From a virus: a DNA stretch of 56,004 bases. The position numbers and the translations under genes are program-made. Below are positions 29,353 to 37,437 of this stretch, piece after piece. The stretch is from positions 1-56,004 of the IMG/VR virus record IMGVR_UViG_3300020178_001420; one strand, written 5' to 3'. The notes beneath the pieces were generated by a model that had not been told where the DNA came from, did no database searches, and saw only the letters and a list, made by a program, of their open reading frames with translations. Position 1 is the stretch's first letter. Every line of letters starts with the position of its first letter.

Positions 29353-30355
29353 AAAATCAGATAAGACGTTATTTCAAAAAATATTCAGAGATATAACTCA
29401 AGGTTTTTCAAAAACATGTTACGAAGGTAAACCAATATTCATCAAACATTTAAAGCCTGAAGACTATATTCTCATCAATGAGAAAGAAAACGAGATACTG
29501 AATAAGGCTATTAAAAGAGGCCTTAAGACTGAAAAAGAAGCTCTTGATGACGCTATTAAAGACGATTTATGGACTAAAGAAGATGAAGATTTTATTTTTC
29601 AACAAGAACATTTTCTAGATAATTTAAGAAAAACCGCTTCACAACTACTACTTAAGTCTGAAAGAGAGAAACATGCAATACTGATCAAGGAGGAGCAAGA
29701 AAAATTAAATAAAAAATTATTGCAAAAACAGTCATTAACACAACATACAGCAGAACAATATGCCAAAAACAAAATAAATGATTTTTTTCTCACCTTTGTT
29801 TTTTTTAAAAACCAAACCTTAAAAGATGTTTTTTTTAGCGAAAGCGATTTTTACGATTTAAATTACTCTGAGGTTTTAAAACTTATTAAAATTAACAATA
29901 ACTTTTCTTCGGTTTTTTCTGAATTGAATATTCAAAAGCTAATTCTTGAAGAATTCTTTTTTCCATATATGATGTTATGTGAAAAACCCTTGGATATATT
30001 TGGTAAAGCGGCTGTAGAATTAACAACCTTACAAATGTCAATTTGTACATACTGCAAAATATTTAAAAATATTTTCGATAATAACCCTAAGATTCCAGAA
30101 TCTATAAAAAAAGACCCAGAAGCTTTGCTTGAATATGTTAATAGTGAATCTACAAAAAGCAAAGAGAATTTAGACAAACATTTATCTAAAGAAGGAGCAA
30201 CAACAGTATTTGGTGCAGATAGAGAAGACTACCGACACTTAGGAGTTGAAGATCAAGACATTAAAAGCAACATATCATTGACAGAAGCTGCTAAAAAGAA
30301 AGGCGGAACTTTAACAATGCAGGACCTTATGGAATTGCAAGGTAAAGGTTCTTAA
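29345..30355 (+). CDS. Tail assembly chaperone candidate, downstream member of the pair
   Basis: The protein has 336 residues. An N-terminal domain (CYEGKPIFIKHLKPEDYILI, about residues 25-60) is followed by a long Lys/Glu-rich helix (about 80-145), an aromatic region and a low-complexity C-terminal tail ending in MQDLMELQGKGS. I do not recognise a family. The layout of a small ordered domain, a long helix and a tail fits a scaffold or chaperone. It overlaps the upstream gene by 8 nt, and its TAA (30353-30355) abuts the stop of the convergent minus-strand gene at 30356 with no spacer. Confidence 0.6.
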   Translation: MYEKSDKTLFQKIFRDITQGFSKTCYEGKPIFIKHLKPEDYILINEKENEILNKAIKRGLKTEKEALDDAIKDDLWTKEDEDFIFQQEHFLDNLRKTASQLLLKSEREKHAILIKEEQEKLNKKLLQKQSLTQHTAEQYAKNKINDFFLTFVFFKNQTLKDVFFSESDFYDLNYSEVLKLIKINNNFSSVFSELNIQKLILEEFFFPYMMLCEKPLDIFGKAAVELTTLQMSICTYCKIFKNIFDNNPKIPESIKKDPEALLEYVNSESTKSKENLDKHLSKEGATTVFGADREDYRHLGVEDQDIKSNISLTEAAKKKGGTLTMQDLMELQGKGS

Positions 30356-30877
30356 CTAGACAGGGGCGTCTTTTCCAGCTACTTGAGAGGGGTTAGAATT
30401 ACTTATATTATACTTGTATACAAGGTCTTTTAAATTTAAATCAGCGTCTAATGAATAGTTTGAATATTGCCTTGATGCTGTAACTTTTGTTGCTGGGCTA
30501 GCTGTAGTCACCTGTCTTTTAATATAGCTGTCTCCTTCTCTTAATTCTATCCAGTCAGACATGGTTGTTTCTCCGTCGCTACCCCCTGTTTCTGTTGTTG
30601 AACTCGAGACTCCCATTAATGTTTTTCTCGCAAGTTTTCCGTAATATGATTTTAAAAATATTTGACGAAAAATTGCTTGCTCTTCGCTTTGTAAGCCTGG
30701 ATTTTCTCCTTGAAAATTTGTATGAATTAATACATTTAATTCTCCAAGATTATTAGCTAGCCATCCTGATATATAATCAGAACTTATTGAACTGGAATCT
30801 TCGTCGAAATCATATTTAAATATGCCCGATGCTAAATTGCCTATTTCATTGACGGAAGAATCAAAAAAATAGCTCAT
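30356..30877 (-). CDS. Head-tail connector / head completion candidate
   Basis: A 173-residue protein beginning MSYFFDSSVNEIGNLASGIF, with a helical N-terminal half (ISGWLANNLGELNVLIHTN, then an EEQAIFRQIFLKSYYGKLARK helix) and a Thr/Ser-rich C-terminal half. The many helices and the position two genes downstream of the major capsid fit a head-tail adaptor (HK97 gp6-like). No diagnostic motif is visible. It overlaps the upstream gene by 4 nt (ATGA), suggesting coupling. Confidence 0.6.
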   Translation of the reverse strand: MSYFFDSSVNEIGNLASGIFKYDFDEDSSSISSDYISGWLANNLGELNVLIHTNFQGENPGLQSEEQAIFRQIFLKSYYGKLARKTLMGVSSSTTETGGSDGETTMSDWIELREGDSYIKRQVTTASPATKVTASRQYSNYSLDADLNLKDLVYKYNISNSNPSQVAGKDAPV

Positions 30878-31251
30878 CTTTCATTTAATATACGCATGAC
30901 TTCTTCTGCGATCTTAGCGTCTTGAATTAAAGGGGATTCCGAAGAAGAAGTATATCTTTTTTCTCCACTGGATGTTCCGTACTTAGTCTTAAATTCTTTC
31001 TTGATTTTATTTCTAAGTGTGGTTTTATTTCCTGAAGGGAAAACACTGGCTTTTACAGCAAGTTCTTGCATTTGAATTAAATTCATTCCTTCTAAGCGTT
31101 CTTCTAGTTCGGTTATAGAATTCGTTCCAAATGGATTCTTTGTGGTTTGTAGAATTTCTTCGATGGTTTTTGATTTCTTATGTTTTTCTGTGGCTTCATC
31201 AACTTTTCCATCTATAAATTCTAACTTTTGAGATTGTTTTTTCTTAGGCAT
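30874..31251 (-). CDS. Small protein with a SAP/Rho-N-like helical domain
   Basis: This 125-residue basic protein has an N-terminal Lys-rich segment, and residues about 45-95 read as two short helices with ITELEERLEGMNLIQMQELA and a PSGNKTTLRNKIKKEF segment. The pattern is like SAP or Rho N-terminal helix-extended-helix domains that bind nucleic acid. Such proteins appear near capsid genes in other phages. The role here (head completion, DNA end binding) is unknown. It follows the terminator after the capsid gene. A GTGTATATAAA element ends 8 nt before its ATG and no SD is present. Confidence 0.6.
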   Translation of the reverse strand: MPKKKQSQKLEFIDGKVDEATEKHKKSKTIEEILQTTKNPFGTNSITELEERLEGMNLIQMQELAVKASVFPSGNKTTLRNKIKKEFKTKYGTSSGEKRYTSSSESPLIQDAKIAEEVMRILNER

Positions 31252-31259
31252 AATTATAT

Positions 31260-31270
31260 TTTATATACAC
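31260..31270 (-). promoter_or_regulatory. Candidate late promoter element (GTGTATATAAA)
   Basis: On the minus strand GTGTATATAAA ends 8 nt before the ATG at 31251. It lies just after the terminator at 31293-31320, where a new transcript would be needed to read the connector genes. It shares the GTGTA core of the other elements. Confidence 0.45.
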
Positions 31271-31292
31271 TTTTATTATAATATATAGAAAC

Positions 31293-31320
31293 AAAAAATC
31301 CACCCTAAGGTGGATTTTTT
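31293..31320. terminator. Perfect 12-bp hairpin terminator after the major capsid gene
   Basis: AAAAAATCCACC and GGTGGATTTTTT are exact reverse complements around a CTAA loop. The A-rich and T-rich flanks let it act on both strands, but on the minus strand it directly follows the capsid stop at 31345. It would confine high-level transcription to the capsid and decoration genes. Confidence 0.9.
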
Positions 31321-31344
31321 GAAAAGAAGGTTTAAGTTTAAAAC

Positions 31345-32418
31345 TTAAACACCCATAGCAATGATGCCTCGATCACTAATAATGGTACGCCCTTCTTCAA
31401 GTTCGGCATAGTATCCGATCTTTTTAGAACGACCAACATATTGATCATCCGCACTAACGGTAAGGGTGGCGCCAGACTCAGCATCAACAGCTACTGCACG
31501 AAGCATGCTTTCCCTGCTGCGGTCAAGACCAAGAACCACATCATTACGGCCATGTCCACTAATTAGAGTTTTTGCAACTTTTTGATACTTTTGATTTGGT
31601 CCAAGCTCATAGATTTCCATAAGGGAGATTCCGTAGAACTCGGGCAATCCAGCTTGAGAGAAGAGAGCTTCACGCATAGAATCGGTAGCAGCGATAGGTC
31701 CAGTAACTTCACCAGCTGCAGTTGATTTAAGAGTGGTGTTGACTGGATTGTAAGCGATCTCACGAAGACTCTGAATCACTTCAGGAGAAACGATCAAGTC
31801 GGTAAGGCCGCGTGAACGCTCAGGAGTTCCACCGCTCCAGGAAGGATTATTACGTTTAGCAATAGTCAAAAGCTTGTTAAAGTCAGCCAATGTAAGACTT
31901 CCACTTGCGGCAGAAGAAGTATAAAGCTTAGATTGATTATCGGCTATTGTTCCAAATAATAAGCTAGCGGAAGCATTTTCTTGCTGAAGTAGTATCTCTT
32001 GAGCCAAGCGAGTCATGGTTTTGCTCACTACATCAAGGCGAGAACGAGAAGCATAACGCTTGTCGAAGTCTACTGCGCTTTCCAAACGATAGGTGGCAAG
32101 CTTCAACTCACTATGAGTGGGTGTTACATGACTAGATGGAAGACCACCAGGAGCATTCGTGCTGTAGGTCTTGATGTACTCGTCATCGGTTACATCATGA
32201 TACAGATCTAAAGGAATGCTTGGATTGTCATCAGCAGCAAATTGAAATGCTGTGAAAAGGTTGCTAAGTGTCGGAGCATTATCAACTACTTCAGCAAGTA
32301 CGGGGCCAATAAAGGCGGCAAGTGCTTGTTGAGCTTCATATGCAACATCTCTGTCGCGAGAGGCCATAGCCTTTACGAGTTCGATTTGCTCTTCGGTTCT
32401 TTTGAGTGTAATATTCAT
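31345..32418 (-). CDS. Major capsid protein, HK97-fold type
   Basis: The protein has 357 residues. Position (after portal, protease-scaffold and decoration candidate), size and composition fit an HK97-fold capsid subunit. Features include a helical N-terminus (TLKRTEEQIELVKAMASRDR) and a middle with a spine-like helix (FDKRYASRSRLDVVSKTM, EILLQQENASASLLFG). The C-terminal half has the segment GLPEFYGISLMEIYELG and a terminal strand series (GYYAELEEGRTIISDRG). The ATG at 32418 is preceded by ACAAGGT, a reasonable SD. The gene is visibly richer in G/C and C-ending codons than its neighbours, as expected for very high expression. A strong terminator follows. Confidence 0.88.
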   Translation of the reverse strand: MNITLKRTEEQIELVKAMASRDRDVAYEAQQALAAFIGPVLAEVVDNAPTLSNLFTAFQFAADDNPSIPLDLYHDVTDDEYIKTYSTNAPGGLPSSHVTPTHSELKLATYRLESAVDFDKRYASRSRLDVVSKTMTRLAQEILLQQENASASLLFGTIADNQSKLYTSSAASGSLTLADFNKLLTIAKRNNPSWSGGTPERSRGLTDLIVSPEVIQSLREIAYNPVNTTLKSTAAGEVTGPIAATDSMREALFSQAGLPEFYGISLMEIYELGPNQKYQKVAKTLISGHGRNDVVLGLDRSRESMLRAVAVDAESGATLTVSADDQYVGRSKKIGYYAELEEGRTIISDRGIIAMGV

Positions 32419-32445
32419 TTTTTACCTTGTTTTTTTAAATTAAAA

Positions 32446-33090
32446 TTAGCAATCGAGCTTGATTACATAATAAGCTCCCTCCTGGACGTCAGGATAAAGT
32501 TTTGAGTCTGCATTGTTGGCTCCTCTATAACCTGTTGCTAGAACTGTTCCGATTGCAGCGTCCGCAGTATTTTCAAATTTAGCAAACTTTCCGTTACCGT
32601 CACTGATCAAAGCATCGCCTACCGAAGGAGCGCCTGCCCCAATTGCATTTGAAGAAATCGTAACAATTCCTCGAGTTAATACGGGTACAGTTTGTCCAGA
32701 AAGAACTGCTTGAAGCTCATCTTTTTTGACTGGGTTAAAAAGCAAGCTTTCACCGTTTTCGTCGTTAGTCAAAGTTTGATTAAGAGTAACTCCTAAAGGA
32801 AGCACTCCAGATGCAGCAGGCACAACCTTTAAAGGGTTAGTGGGATAAGGGTTGCGTCCAACGGGTGAACCGTAGTTGTTCATAAAGCGAGAGTCTTCAG
32901 AAACATCAATAATGTCGTTCTCTGTGAGGTTTCCAGCTTGCACTGAAACAAGAACTCCGTCTGCATTAATGTCATCGTCTCCAGGCTTTGTCAGTTGCAA
33001 GCTTTTTGAGCAACTGTCCGCGTTAAGAGCAAACATATTTACGACATCATTTTCGTCGTATTGTCTGAATGGTAATAGTCTGTGTGCCAT
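32446..33090 (-). CDS. Head decoration / capsid-stabilising protein candidate
   Basis: A 214-residue protein encoded immediately before the capsid gene. It is Gly/Ala/Val/Asn-rich with many short strands and no charged coiled coil, and begins MAHRLLPFRQYDENDVVNMF. The place between protease-scaffold and major capsid is that of lambda gpD-like decoration proteins, and the size is plausible. Like the capsid gene it is richer in G and C than its surroundings, which suggests high expression and hence a high-copy structural role. No family motif is certain. Confidence 0.75.
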   Translation of the reverse strand: MAHRLLPFRQYDENDVVNMFALNADSCSKSLQLTKPGDDDINADGVLVSVQAGNLTENDIIDVSEDSRFMNNYGSPVGRNPYPTNPLKVVPAASGVLPLGVTLNQTLTNDENGESLLFNPVKKDELQAVLSGQTVPVLTRGIVTISSNAIGAGAPSVGDALISDGNGKFAKFENTADAAIGTVLATGYRGANNADSKLYPDVQEGAYYVIKLDC

Positions 33091-33096
33091 GATATT

Positions 33097-34728
33097 TTAG
33101 TATTTAATTGTTATAGATTCTTTTGAGAAAGCTTGTTCGAACTTGTCTTTCAAGCTAATTGCTTTGTCTGTAGATTCTCCATTGTTTGATGGTATTTCTT
33201 CAGACGCCTCGATTTCATCAAGAACTTCCTCAACATTTTCTTGCTTTTCTTCAACCACTTCTTCGGTTGTTTTTGTGGAAGCTTCGATCTTGGCTTTAAC
33301 AGCCGCTTCGAGTTTTTCATTAAATTGCTTCTCTTGATCCTCGATGAATTTTTTGCTTTTGTGACTATAAACTACAGCCATGCGCTCTTGATAAGCTGCA
33401 AAACTCTCTTCAGCAGAATCTAAATCTTTAATGTCGGATGCGATAATCTTGCGATCTGCATCAGATAGTACATATTCTGAATCTAGAGAATCCATTCGAT
33501 CATTAAACAACTGAAGGTCTTTAGCCGCTTTCACTTCAGATTCTAAACTTTCAAGTTTGGCTAAGGTTTCTGCTAGATTAGCTTCTAGTTCAGCCGCTTT
33601 AGTTTCTGATTCTTGCTTTGCCGCTTCAGCAGCTGCTTGTTGTTTTTCCATTTCAGCTTTTTCTTTTACATAAGATTCGCTGCGATCTTTAATAGCTTCA
33701 GTTACAACTTTCACTACATTCGCAACAGCTTCTTCAGAAAACTTATCTGATGTAGAAGCCTGAATGGTTTCTTTGAGTTCTTGTATTAGTTCTTTCATTT
33801 CCATTTTTTTAATGTATGAATTAAATTTATCGTTGTCTGAAATTACAACATCTTTTTCTTTATGTGAAGATTTTTTTTTGCTTTTTATTAATTTTTTTAA
33901 AAATAGATCTGAATTTATCTCTATTTTATCTTTTTCATAAGCTATTGAATCTTCTTCATCTTGGGTTTTTGTTTGATCTTTTTTTTTAGAATCTAACTTT
34001 ACGAGACCCTCTACATTTGCAGCTGGATTAGTGGTAAAACCTACTCCAAGAGGATAAACATCTCCAGATATTAATCTGTACACCTCTGTGCCGTCTTCCA
34101 TTATTCCTTCACCATCAAATGCTTTTAAGTATTTATTAAACTCTTCGATTTGGTTTTCTTTATGTATAATTTCTGCTTCTTGTAAGTTTTTACTTCCCAC
34201 AGCTATCACATAATCATTAAAACCAACCTCCCAGCTTGCTGATATTTTTTGATAGTATGGACTATTAACATCTAAGCTTTTTTCCAGTAATTCAGCAAAG
34301 TCCTTTTGCACTGTTTTATAAACAACTGAAGACAATGCTATATTGAAAGGACTTAAATCGTTTTCATCTATATCCTCTTCATTAATAATTTCATTGGACC
34401 CATATTTTGAGAATCCTGCAGATATAATGTGGCCAACAACTTTTTCTTTTTTATGTTCTATATTTGTAGGTTTATGTACAAATTGCGAATATACCTTCTT
34501 AGCCATTGAAGTGCTCATCCCATCATGGTTTTTATTAAAAACATTGACGACTGCCGCATTAAATGCAATAGCTAGTAAATCTATATTACTCTCAAGATCA
34601 ATGGTATTAGGGTTTAAACTTCTTAAACTTTCTAATGATGCTTGTATGATTTTTTGATGTTTTTCGTTATTATTACTGGCTGTAATAATTCCATCAAAAC
34701 TCGTGTGGTATTTAAATGGTTTTCGCAT
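33097..34728 (-). CDS. Prohead protease fused to a scaffold domain
   Basis: The protein has 543 residues. The N-terminal 230 resemble prohead proteases of the T4 gp21/herpesvirus-assemblin type: H92 lies in an NIEHKKEKVVGHI segment and S165 in a KISASWEVGF segment, a plausible His/Ser catalytic pair. The rest is a long acidic, Ala/Glu/Lys-rich coiled coil (about 355-430, EKAEMEKQQAAAEAAKQESE and following) like a scaffold, ending in a short basic helix before the TAA. Fusion of protease and scaffold is known from lambda gpC/gpNu3 and others. I chose ATG at 34728 over an in-frame GTG at 34743, because the GTG lies inside the GTGTATTTAT element. Confidence 0.82.
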   Translation of the reverse strand: MRKPFKYHTSFDGIITASNNNEKHQKIIQASLESLRSLNPNTIDLESNIDLLAIAFNAAVVNVFNKNHDGMSTSMAKKVYSQFVHKPTNIEHKKEKVVGHIISAGFSKYGSNEIINEEDIDENDLSPFNIALSSVVYKTVQKDFAELLEKSLDVNSPYYQKISASWEVGFNDYVIAVGSKNLQEAEIIHKENQIEEFNKYLKAFDGEGIMEDGTEVYRLISGDVYPLGVGFTTNPAANVEGLVKLDSKKKDQTKTQDEEDSIAYEKDKIEINSDLFLKKLIKSKKKSSHKEKDVVISDNDKFNSYIKKMEMKELIQELKETIQASTSDKFSEEAVANVVKVVTEAIKDRSESYVKEKAEMEKQQAAAEAAKQESETKAAELEANLAETLAKLESLESEVKAAKDLQLFNDRMDSLDSEYVLSDADRKIIASDIKDLDSAEESFAAYQERMAVVYSHKSKKFIEDQEKQFNEKLEAAVKAKIEASTKTTEEVVEEKQENVEEVLDEIEASEEIPSNNGESTDKAISLKDKFEQAFSKESITIKY

Positions 34729-34733
34729 TGTAA

Positions 34734-34743
34734 ATAAATACAC
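34734..34743 (-). promoter_or_regulatory. Candidate late promoter element (GTGTATTTAT)
   Basis: On the minus strand GTGTATTTAT ends 5 nt before the ATG of the protease-scaffold gene, which has no SD. It shares the GTGTA core. The AT-rich half is TTTAT rather than TATAT. Confidence 0.4.
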
Positions 34744-34767
34744 TATTTTTCACTATTTTTTCTTAAA

Positions 34768-36789
34768 TTATTTTTTGCTGTGATACAATAATGCGGCTGC
34801 ATATGTCTCTAGCTCATGTTCTTCCGCAACTTTTACTATATTTTCAATGATTCCCAGTTCTCCTATTTTATTAAAATCTTTAATGCAAGATGTCGCGGTC
34901 TTTTTCCATAGTTTTGATTCTTTTGATAAAACTATAGACGAACACAAACTCATTGCTGATTCTTGTTGTTGTTGGTTTAATTCTTTTACTTTGTATTTTT
35001 TTATTAAATTAGCTTGTATATGGTTTTTTAAATCTTCTACTTTGTATACTATATCTTGAATCTCTTTTCTGGAGTACAATTCGCTAGCATTAACACTTCT
35101 CGGTATTCCAGTAGTTCCTTTTGGTCTACCAACTGGTCTTCCTTTACCTTTCGGGGTGGGGGTTTTATTGCTTGCGGGGGTTTGATCAGTCTGACCTGCA
35201 GTATCTATATCGCCATCTCCATCGACATCAATCATAGGCAACCCACCAACTAACGGATTATATTTTCCTTCTTTCCTCATTTGTATATATCTATCTTGAG
35301 CTGGTTCAATATCTTCGGGGTTTGGATATATCCCCGTTTTTATAGCATTGATTCCTTGCTCGGGTGTTAGTATTCCCATTTCTATTAACCTGGTTACGAC
35401 CCTTTGCAATTGAACTTCATCTTTAATGTCTATTTCCTCAAATTTGGCGGTTGGATAGTTTTTAAAACCCATATCTTTGCAAACCATTTTTATTTGGGGT
35501 TGCAGGAAGTTATTCACAAAAGAATTTCTAGCTTCCTTTAATCTCTCCAAGAATATTTCGGCCTTCACTTGGGTATTTTTATATTTTTCATCTCCGACAA
35601 TTACATTTTGTAGGCCCTGTCTAATATCTTCATTAACAATTTGATATTTTTCAGGACCTATAATTTTGCTGATATCTGGCATTATAAATTGAGCTTTAGT
35701 TGTATAATCTGCCACAAGAACCCTTCCGATACTTTCGTTTTGAAATAAAGATTGCATAGCCTGCATATTCTTGGGGTTTATTCCTCCTTTGTCTGGTTCA
35801 GCCCCCATTGTTATTAACAAAATAACATTCTCAATAGTTCTGCTAATAGCTTGGTCAACTTTTTTTAATTCCATTTTCCAATTTATATCGTCCAAAACTG
35901 GAAATCCAAAAGGGATGGCAAAAGGCTCGTAATCTTGTTTTTTATAAAATGAATGTATTAATTTTGTTGCATCAAGATCCATTGTTATGCCCTGTTGGCT
36001 CCACCCCCCTTCTTTTATTCTTTTCTTAACGTCAGCAGGCATACTGTTAAATATCTCCTTATCTTCATCTGTTTTTGGGTTTTGCAATTTTTCCAATTCA
36101 TATTCTGATAAAATCTTTTTGTACGCATTCAGTTTGAATGATGTACTTCTTGTGGCGATTATATCATAAGGATTGAGCAAAACATATTTAATAGGAATTT
36201 TACCTGAAGGAGTGATCCTATCAGATGCATAAATTTTATTGATTCTCGAGAAGTCTTCTGCTGTGAATTTCCCATCTAACCTGTATATAAAAACATTCCC
36301 ACTACGATAATATTCTCTAAAGTATTGATCTTTTAACCCCCATAAATTAATTTTAGCAAACCATTTTTCTACGAATGTTTTTGAGGCTTCATTGCCTCCG
36401 TCTAAATATATAGGTGAATTCGCTAGCTCGGCCATAATATCAATTGCATTTCTGAAAATAGGAACATTTGCATAAGCTTTTTGGCATAATTCTATAGCAT
36501 CTCTTACATCCACTCCGTCCGATGTCACTGTGTATGGCAACATCCCCTGCCTAATGTTTGTAAATCGATAGTTTTTAGTTGAAGATCCTGCTGAATTTCT
36601 TCTTCTTAAAGTAGAGTTAGAACGACTAGTCTGGACAGAAGCTTCTGAGCTATAATAACTATCTCCGTTTAAAGATGGTTCTACTCCATCTTGCAATATT
36701 TCATTGATATTGTTTGTTTTATTTTCTGCTCCAGAAACTTCGAACTTTTTCCAGTATTTAGATTTTTTTGTATATTTTCTTTTAGGCAT
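34768..36789 (-). CDS. Portal protein
   Basis: This would form the dodecameric ring at the capsid vertex through which DNA is packaged. It has 673 residues. The N-terminal half shows the phage portal pattern: RDAIELCQKAYANVPIFRNA, then a LANSPIYLDGG segment, then a strand with YYRSGNVFIYRLDGKF and a stem-like helical region. The C-terminal 190 residues carry a low-complexity linker with KGRPVGRPKGT (about 545-555), an AT-hook-like sequence, and a helical end. I chose the ATG at 36789 (MPKRKYTKKSK) rather than an in-frame TTG at 36807. It lies upstream of the protease gene as usual. Confidence 0.9.
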   Translation of the reverse strand: MPKRKYTKKSKYWKKFEVSGAENKTNNINEILQDGVEPSLNGDSYYSSEASVQTSRSNSTLRRRNSAGSSTKNYRFTNIRQGMLPYTVTSDGVDVRDAIELCQKAYANVPIFRNAIDIMAELANSPIYLDGGNEASKTFVEKWFAKINLWGLKDQYFREYYRSGNVFIYRLDGKFTAEDFSRINKIYASDRITPSGKIPIKYVLLNPYDIIATRSTSFKLNAYKKILSEYELEKLQNPKTDEDKEIFNSMPADVKKRIKEGGWSQQGITMDLDATKLIHSFYKKQDYEPFAIPFGFPVLDDINWKMELKKVDQAISRTIENVILLITMGAEPDKGGINPKNMQAMQSLFQNESIGRVLVADYTTKAQFIMPDISKIIGPEKYQIVNEDIRQGLQNVIVGDEKYKNTQVKAEIFLERLKEARNSFVNNFLQPQIKMVCKDMGFKNYPTAKFEEIDIKDEVQLQRVVTRLIEMGILTPEQGINAIKTGIYPNPEDIEPAQDRYIQMRKEGKYNPLVGGLPMIDVDGDGDIDTAGQTDQTPASNKTPTPKGKGRPVGRPKGTTGIPRSVNASELYSRKEIQDIVYKVEDLKNHIQANLIKKYKVKELNQQQQESAMSLCSSIVLSKESKLWKKTATSCIKDFNKIGELGIIENIVKVAEEHELETYAAALLYHSKK

Positions 36790-36793
36790 ACTA

Positions 36794-36804
36794 ATATAGT
36801 ACAC
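36794..36804 (-). promoter_or_regulatory. Candidate late promoter element (GTGTACTATAT)
   Basis: On the minus strand GTGTACTATAT ends 4 nt before the portal ATG, which has no SD. It shares the GTGTA plus AT-rich pattern of the other sites. Confidence 0.4.
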
Positions 36805-36827
36805 CAATAGATCGTAAAGTCTAAAGT

Positions 36828-36856
36828 AACTTTTAAAGTTAACTTTTAACTTTTAC
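36828..36856. repeat. Three short direct repeats of AACTTTTA
   Basis: In the 79-nt gap before the portal gene, AACTTTTA occurs at 36828 and 36841, and AACTTTTAC, differing only by the terminal C, at 36848. The first pair is embedded in an inverted arrangement around AAAGTT. It may be an operator or simply low complexity. It lies about 24 nt upstream of the GTGTACTATAT element on the minus strand. Confidence 0.35.
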
Positions 36857-36868
36857 AATTTTATATGA

Positions 36869-37372
36869 TTAAAAGTTTACATATCCAGCAAAGAAAATCG
36901 AAAAGTTATTCTGTCCGTATTGTCTTGCAAAGCTTGCCATTGCTACCGCTCGCGCACTATAATTGCTTGTATTTATACTCCATTTTGCACAAACGTTAAC
37001 ACCGAAATTAGTTCCGCTTGCCCCTGGTGACTGTCCGTATGTTCTCGTTGCATTAATTCCTGTTCCGTTGGTTCCTCCATTGGTCCCACCAGGACCTGTT
37101 GTTGTTGTACAAGTGGTATTATTCTGTTGCCATCTTTGATAATGTAAACTGGCTATTGCCGTAAGACGCCCTCCCGCAAAGTTTACTCCACTCATCCCTG
37201 TAAGAGGGATGATTGGGATGTTTACTGGTTTGTTATAGCTGAATGAAGAACCTACTATAGTTGTAATCTGTGAGTATACTGGGACTCCACCAAGTGTGCC
37301 AGGCCCCATTACTGGACCCGTTGTATTAGGATTCGTCCCATTTCCATTTCCATTGCCTCTAGGTGTCGTCAT
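36869..37372 (-). CDS. Small Gly/Asn/Thr-rich protein of unknown function
   Basis: A 167-residue protein with low-complexity Gly/Asn/Thr/Pro stretches at residues 1-30 and about 90-120. Both flank an ordered-looking region with VPVYSQITTIVGSSFSY and a C-terminal part rich in aromatic residues (SFARQYGQNNFSIFF). No signal peptide or membrane helix is clear. The codon-level pattern (varied Gly and Thr codons in long runs) supports a real protein. It lies between a large virion adhesin and the portal, so a virion component such as a head fibre or small decoration is possible. I do not recognise a family. Confidence 0.6.
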   Translation of the reverse strand: MTTPRGNGNGNGTNPNTTGPVMGPGTLGGVPVYSQITTIVGSSFSYNKPVNIPIIPLTGMSGVNFAGGRLTAIASLHYQRWQQNNTTCTTTTGPGGTNGGTNGTGINATRTYGQSPGASGTNFGVNVCAKWSINTSNYSARAVAMASFARQYGQNNFSIFFAGYVNF

Positions 37373-37400
37373 TGATTTTTACGTTTATTGTTTTCTATTC

Positions 37401-37418
37401 TATTTTATATATACACAC
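37401..37418 (-). promoter_or_regulatory. Candidate late promoter element (GTGTGTATATATAAAATA)
   Basis: The minus strand reads GTGTGTATATATAAAATA and ends 28 nt before the ATG at 37372, leaving a longer leader than at the other sites. It shares the GTGTA core and the following AT-rich half. The flanking run of T and A near 37419-37434 is not a GC hairpin. Confidence 0.4.
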
Positions 37419-37437
37419 CTTTTTTTAAAAAAACAGA

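Noticed and set aside
29330-29360. A programmed frameshift joining the two plus-strand chaperone candidates
   Set aside because: The overlap is ATGTATGA with no slippery heptamer, so simple translational coupling is the more likely explanation.
34729-34743. GTG start for the protease-scaffold gene at 34743
   Set aside because: The GTG is part of the GTGTATTTAT element, and an ATG lies 15 nt downstream.
36790-36807. TTG start for the portal at 36807
   Set aside because: An ATG follows at 36789 with a basic N-terminus, and the upstream codons overlap the GTGTACTATAT element.
37419-37437. A T-run/A-run palindrome as a terminator
   Set aside because: It has no GC stem, so it would be a weak hairpin. 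Position also does not match a gene end of high-copy product.
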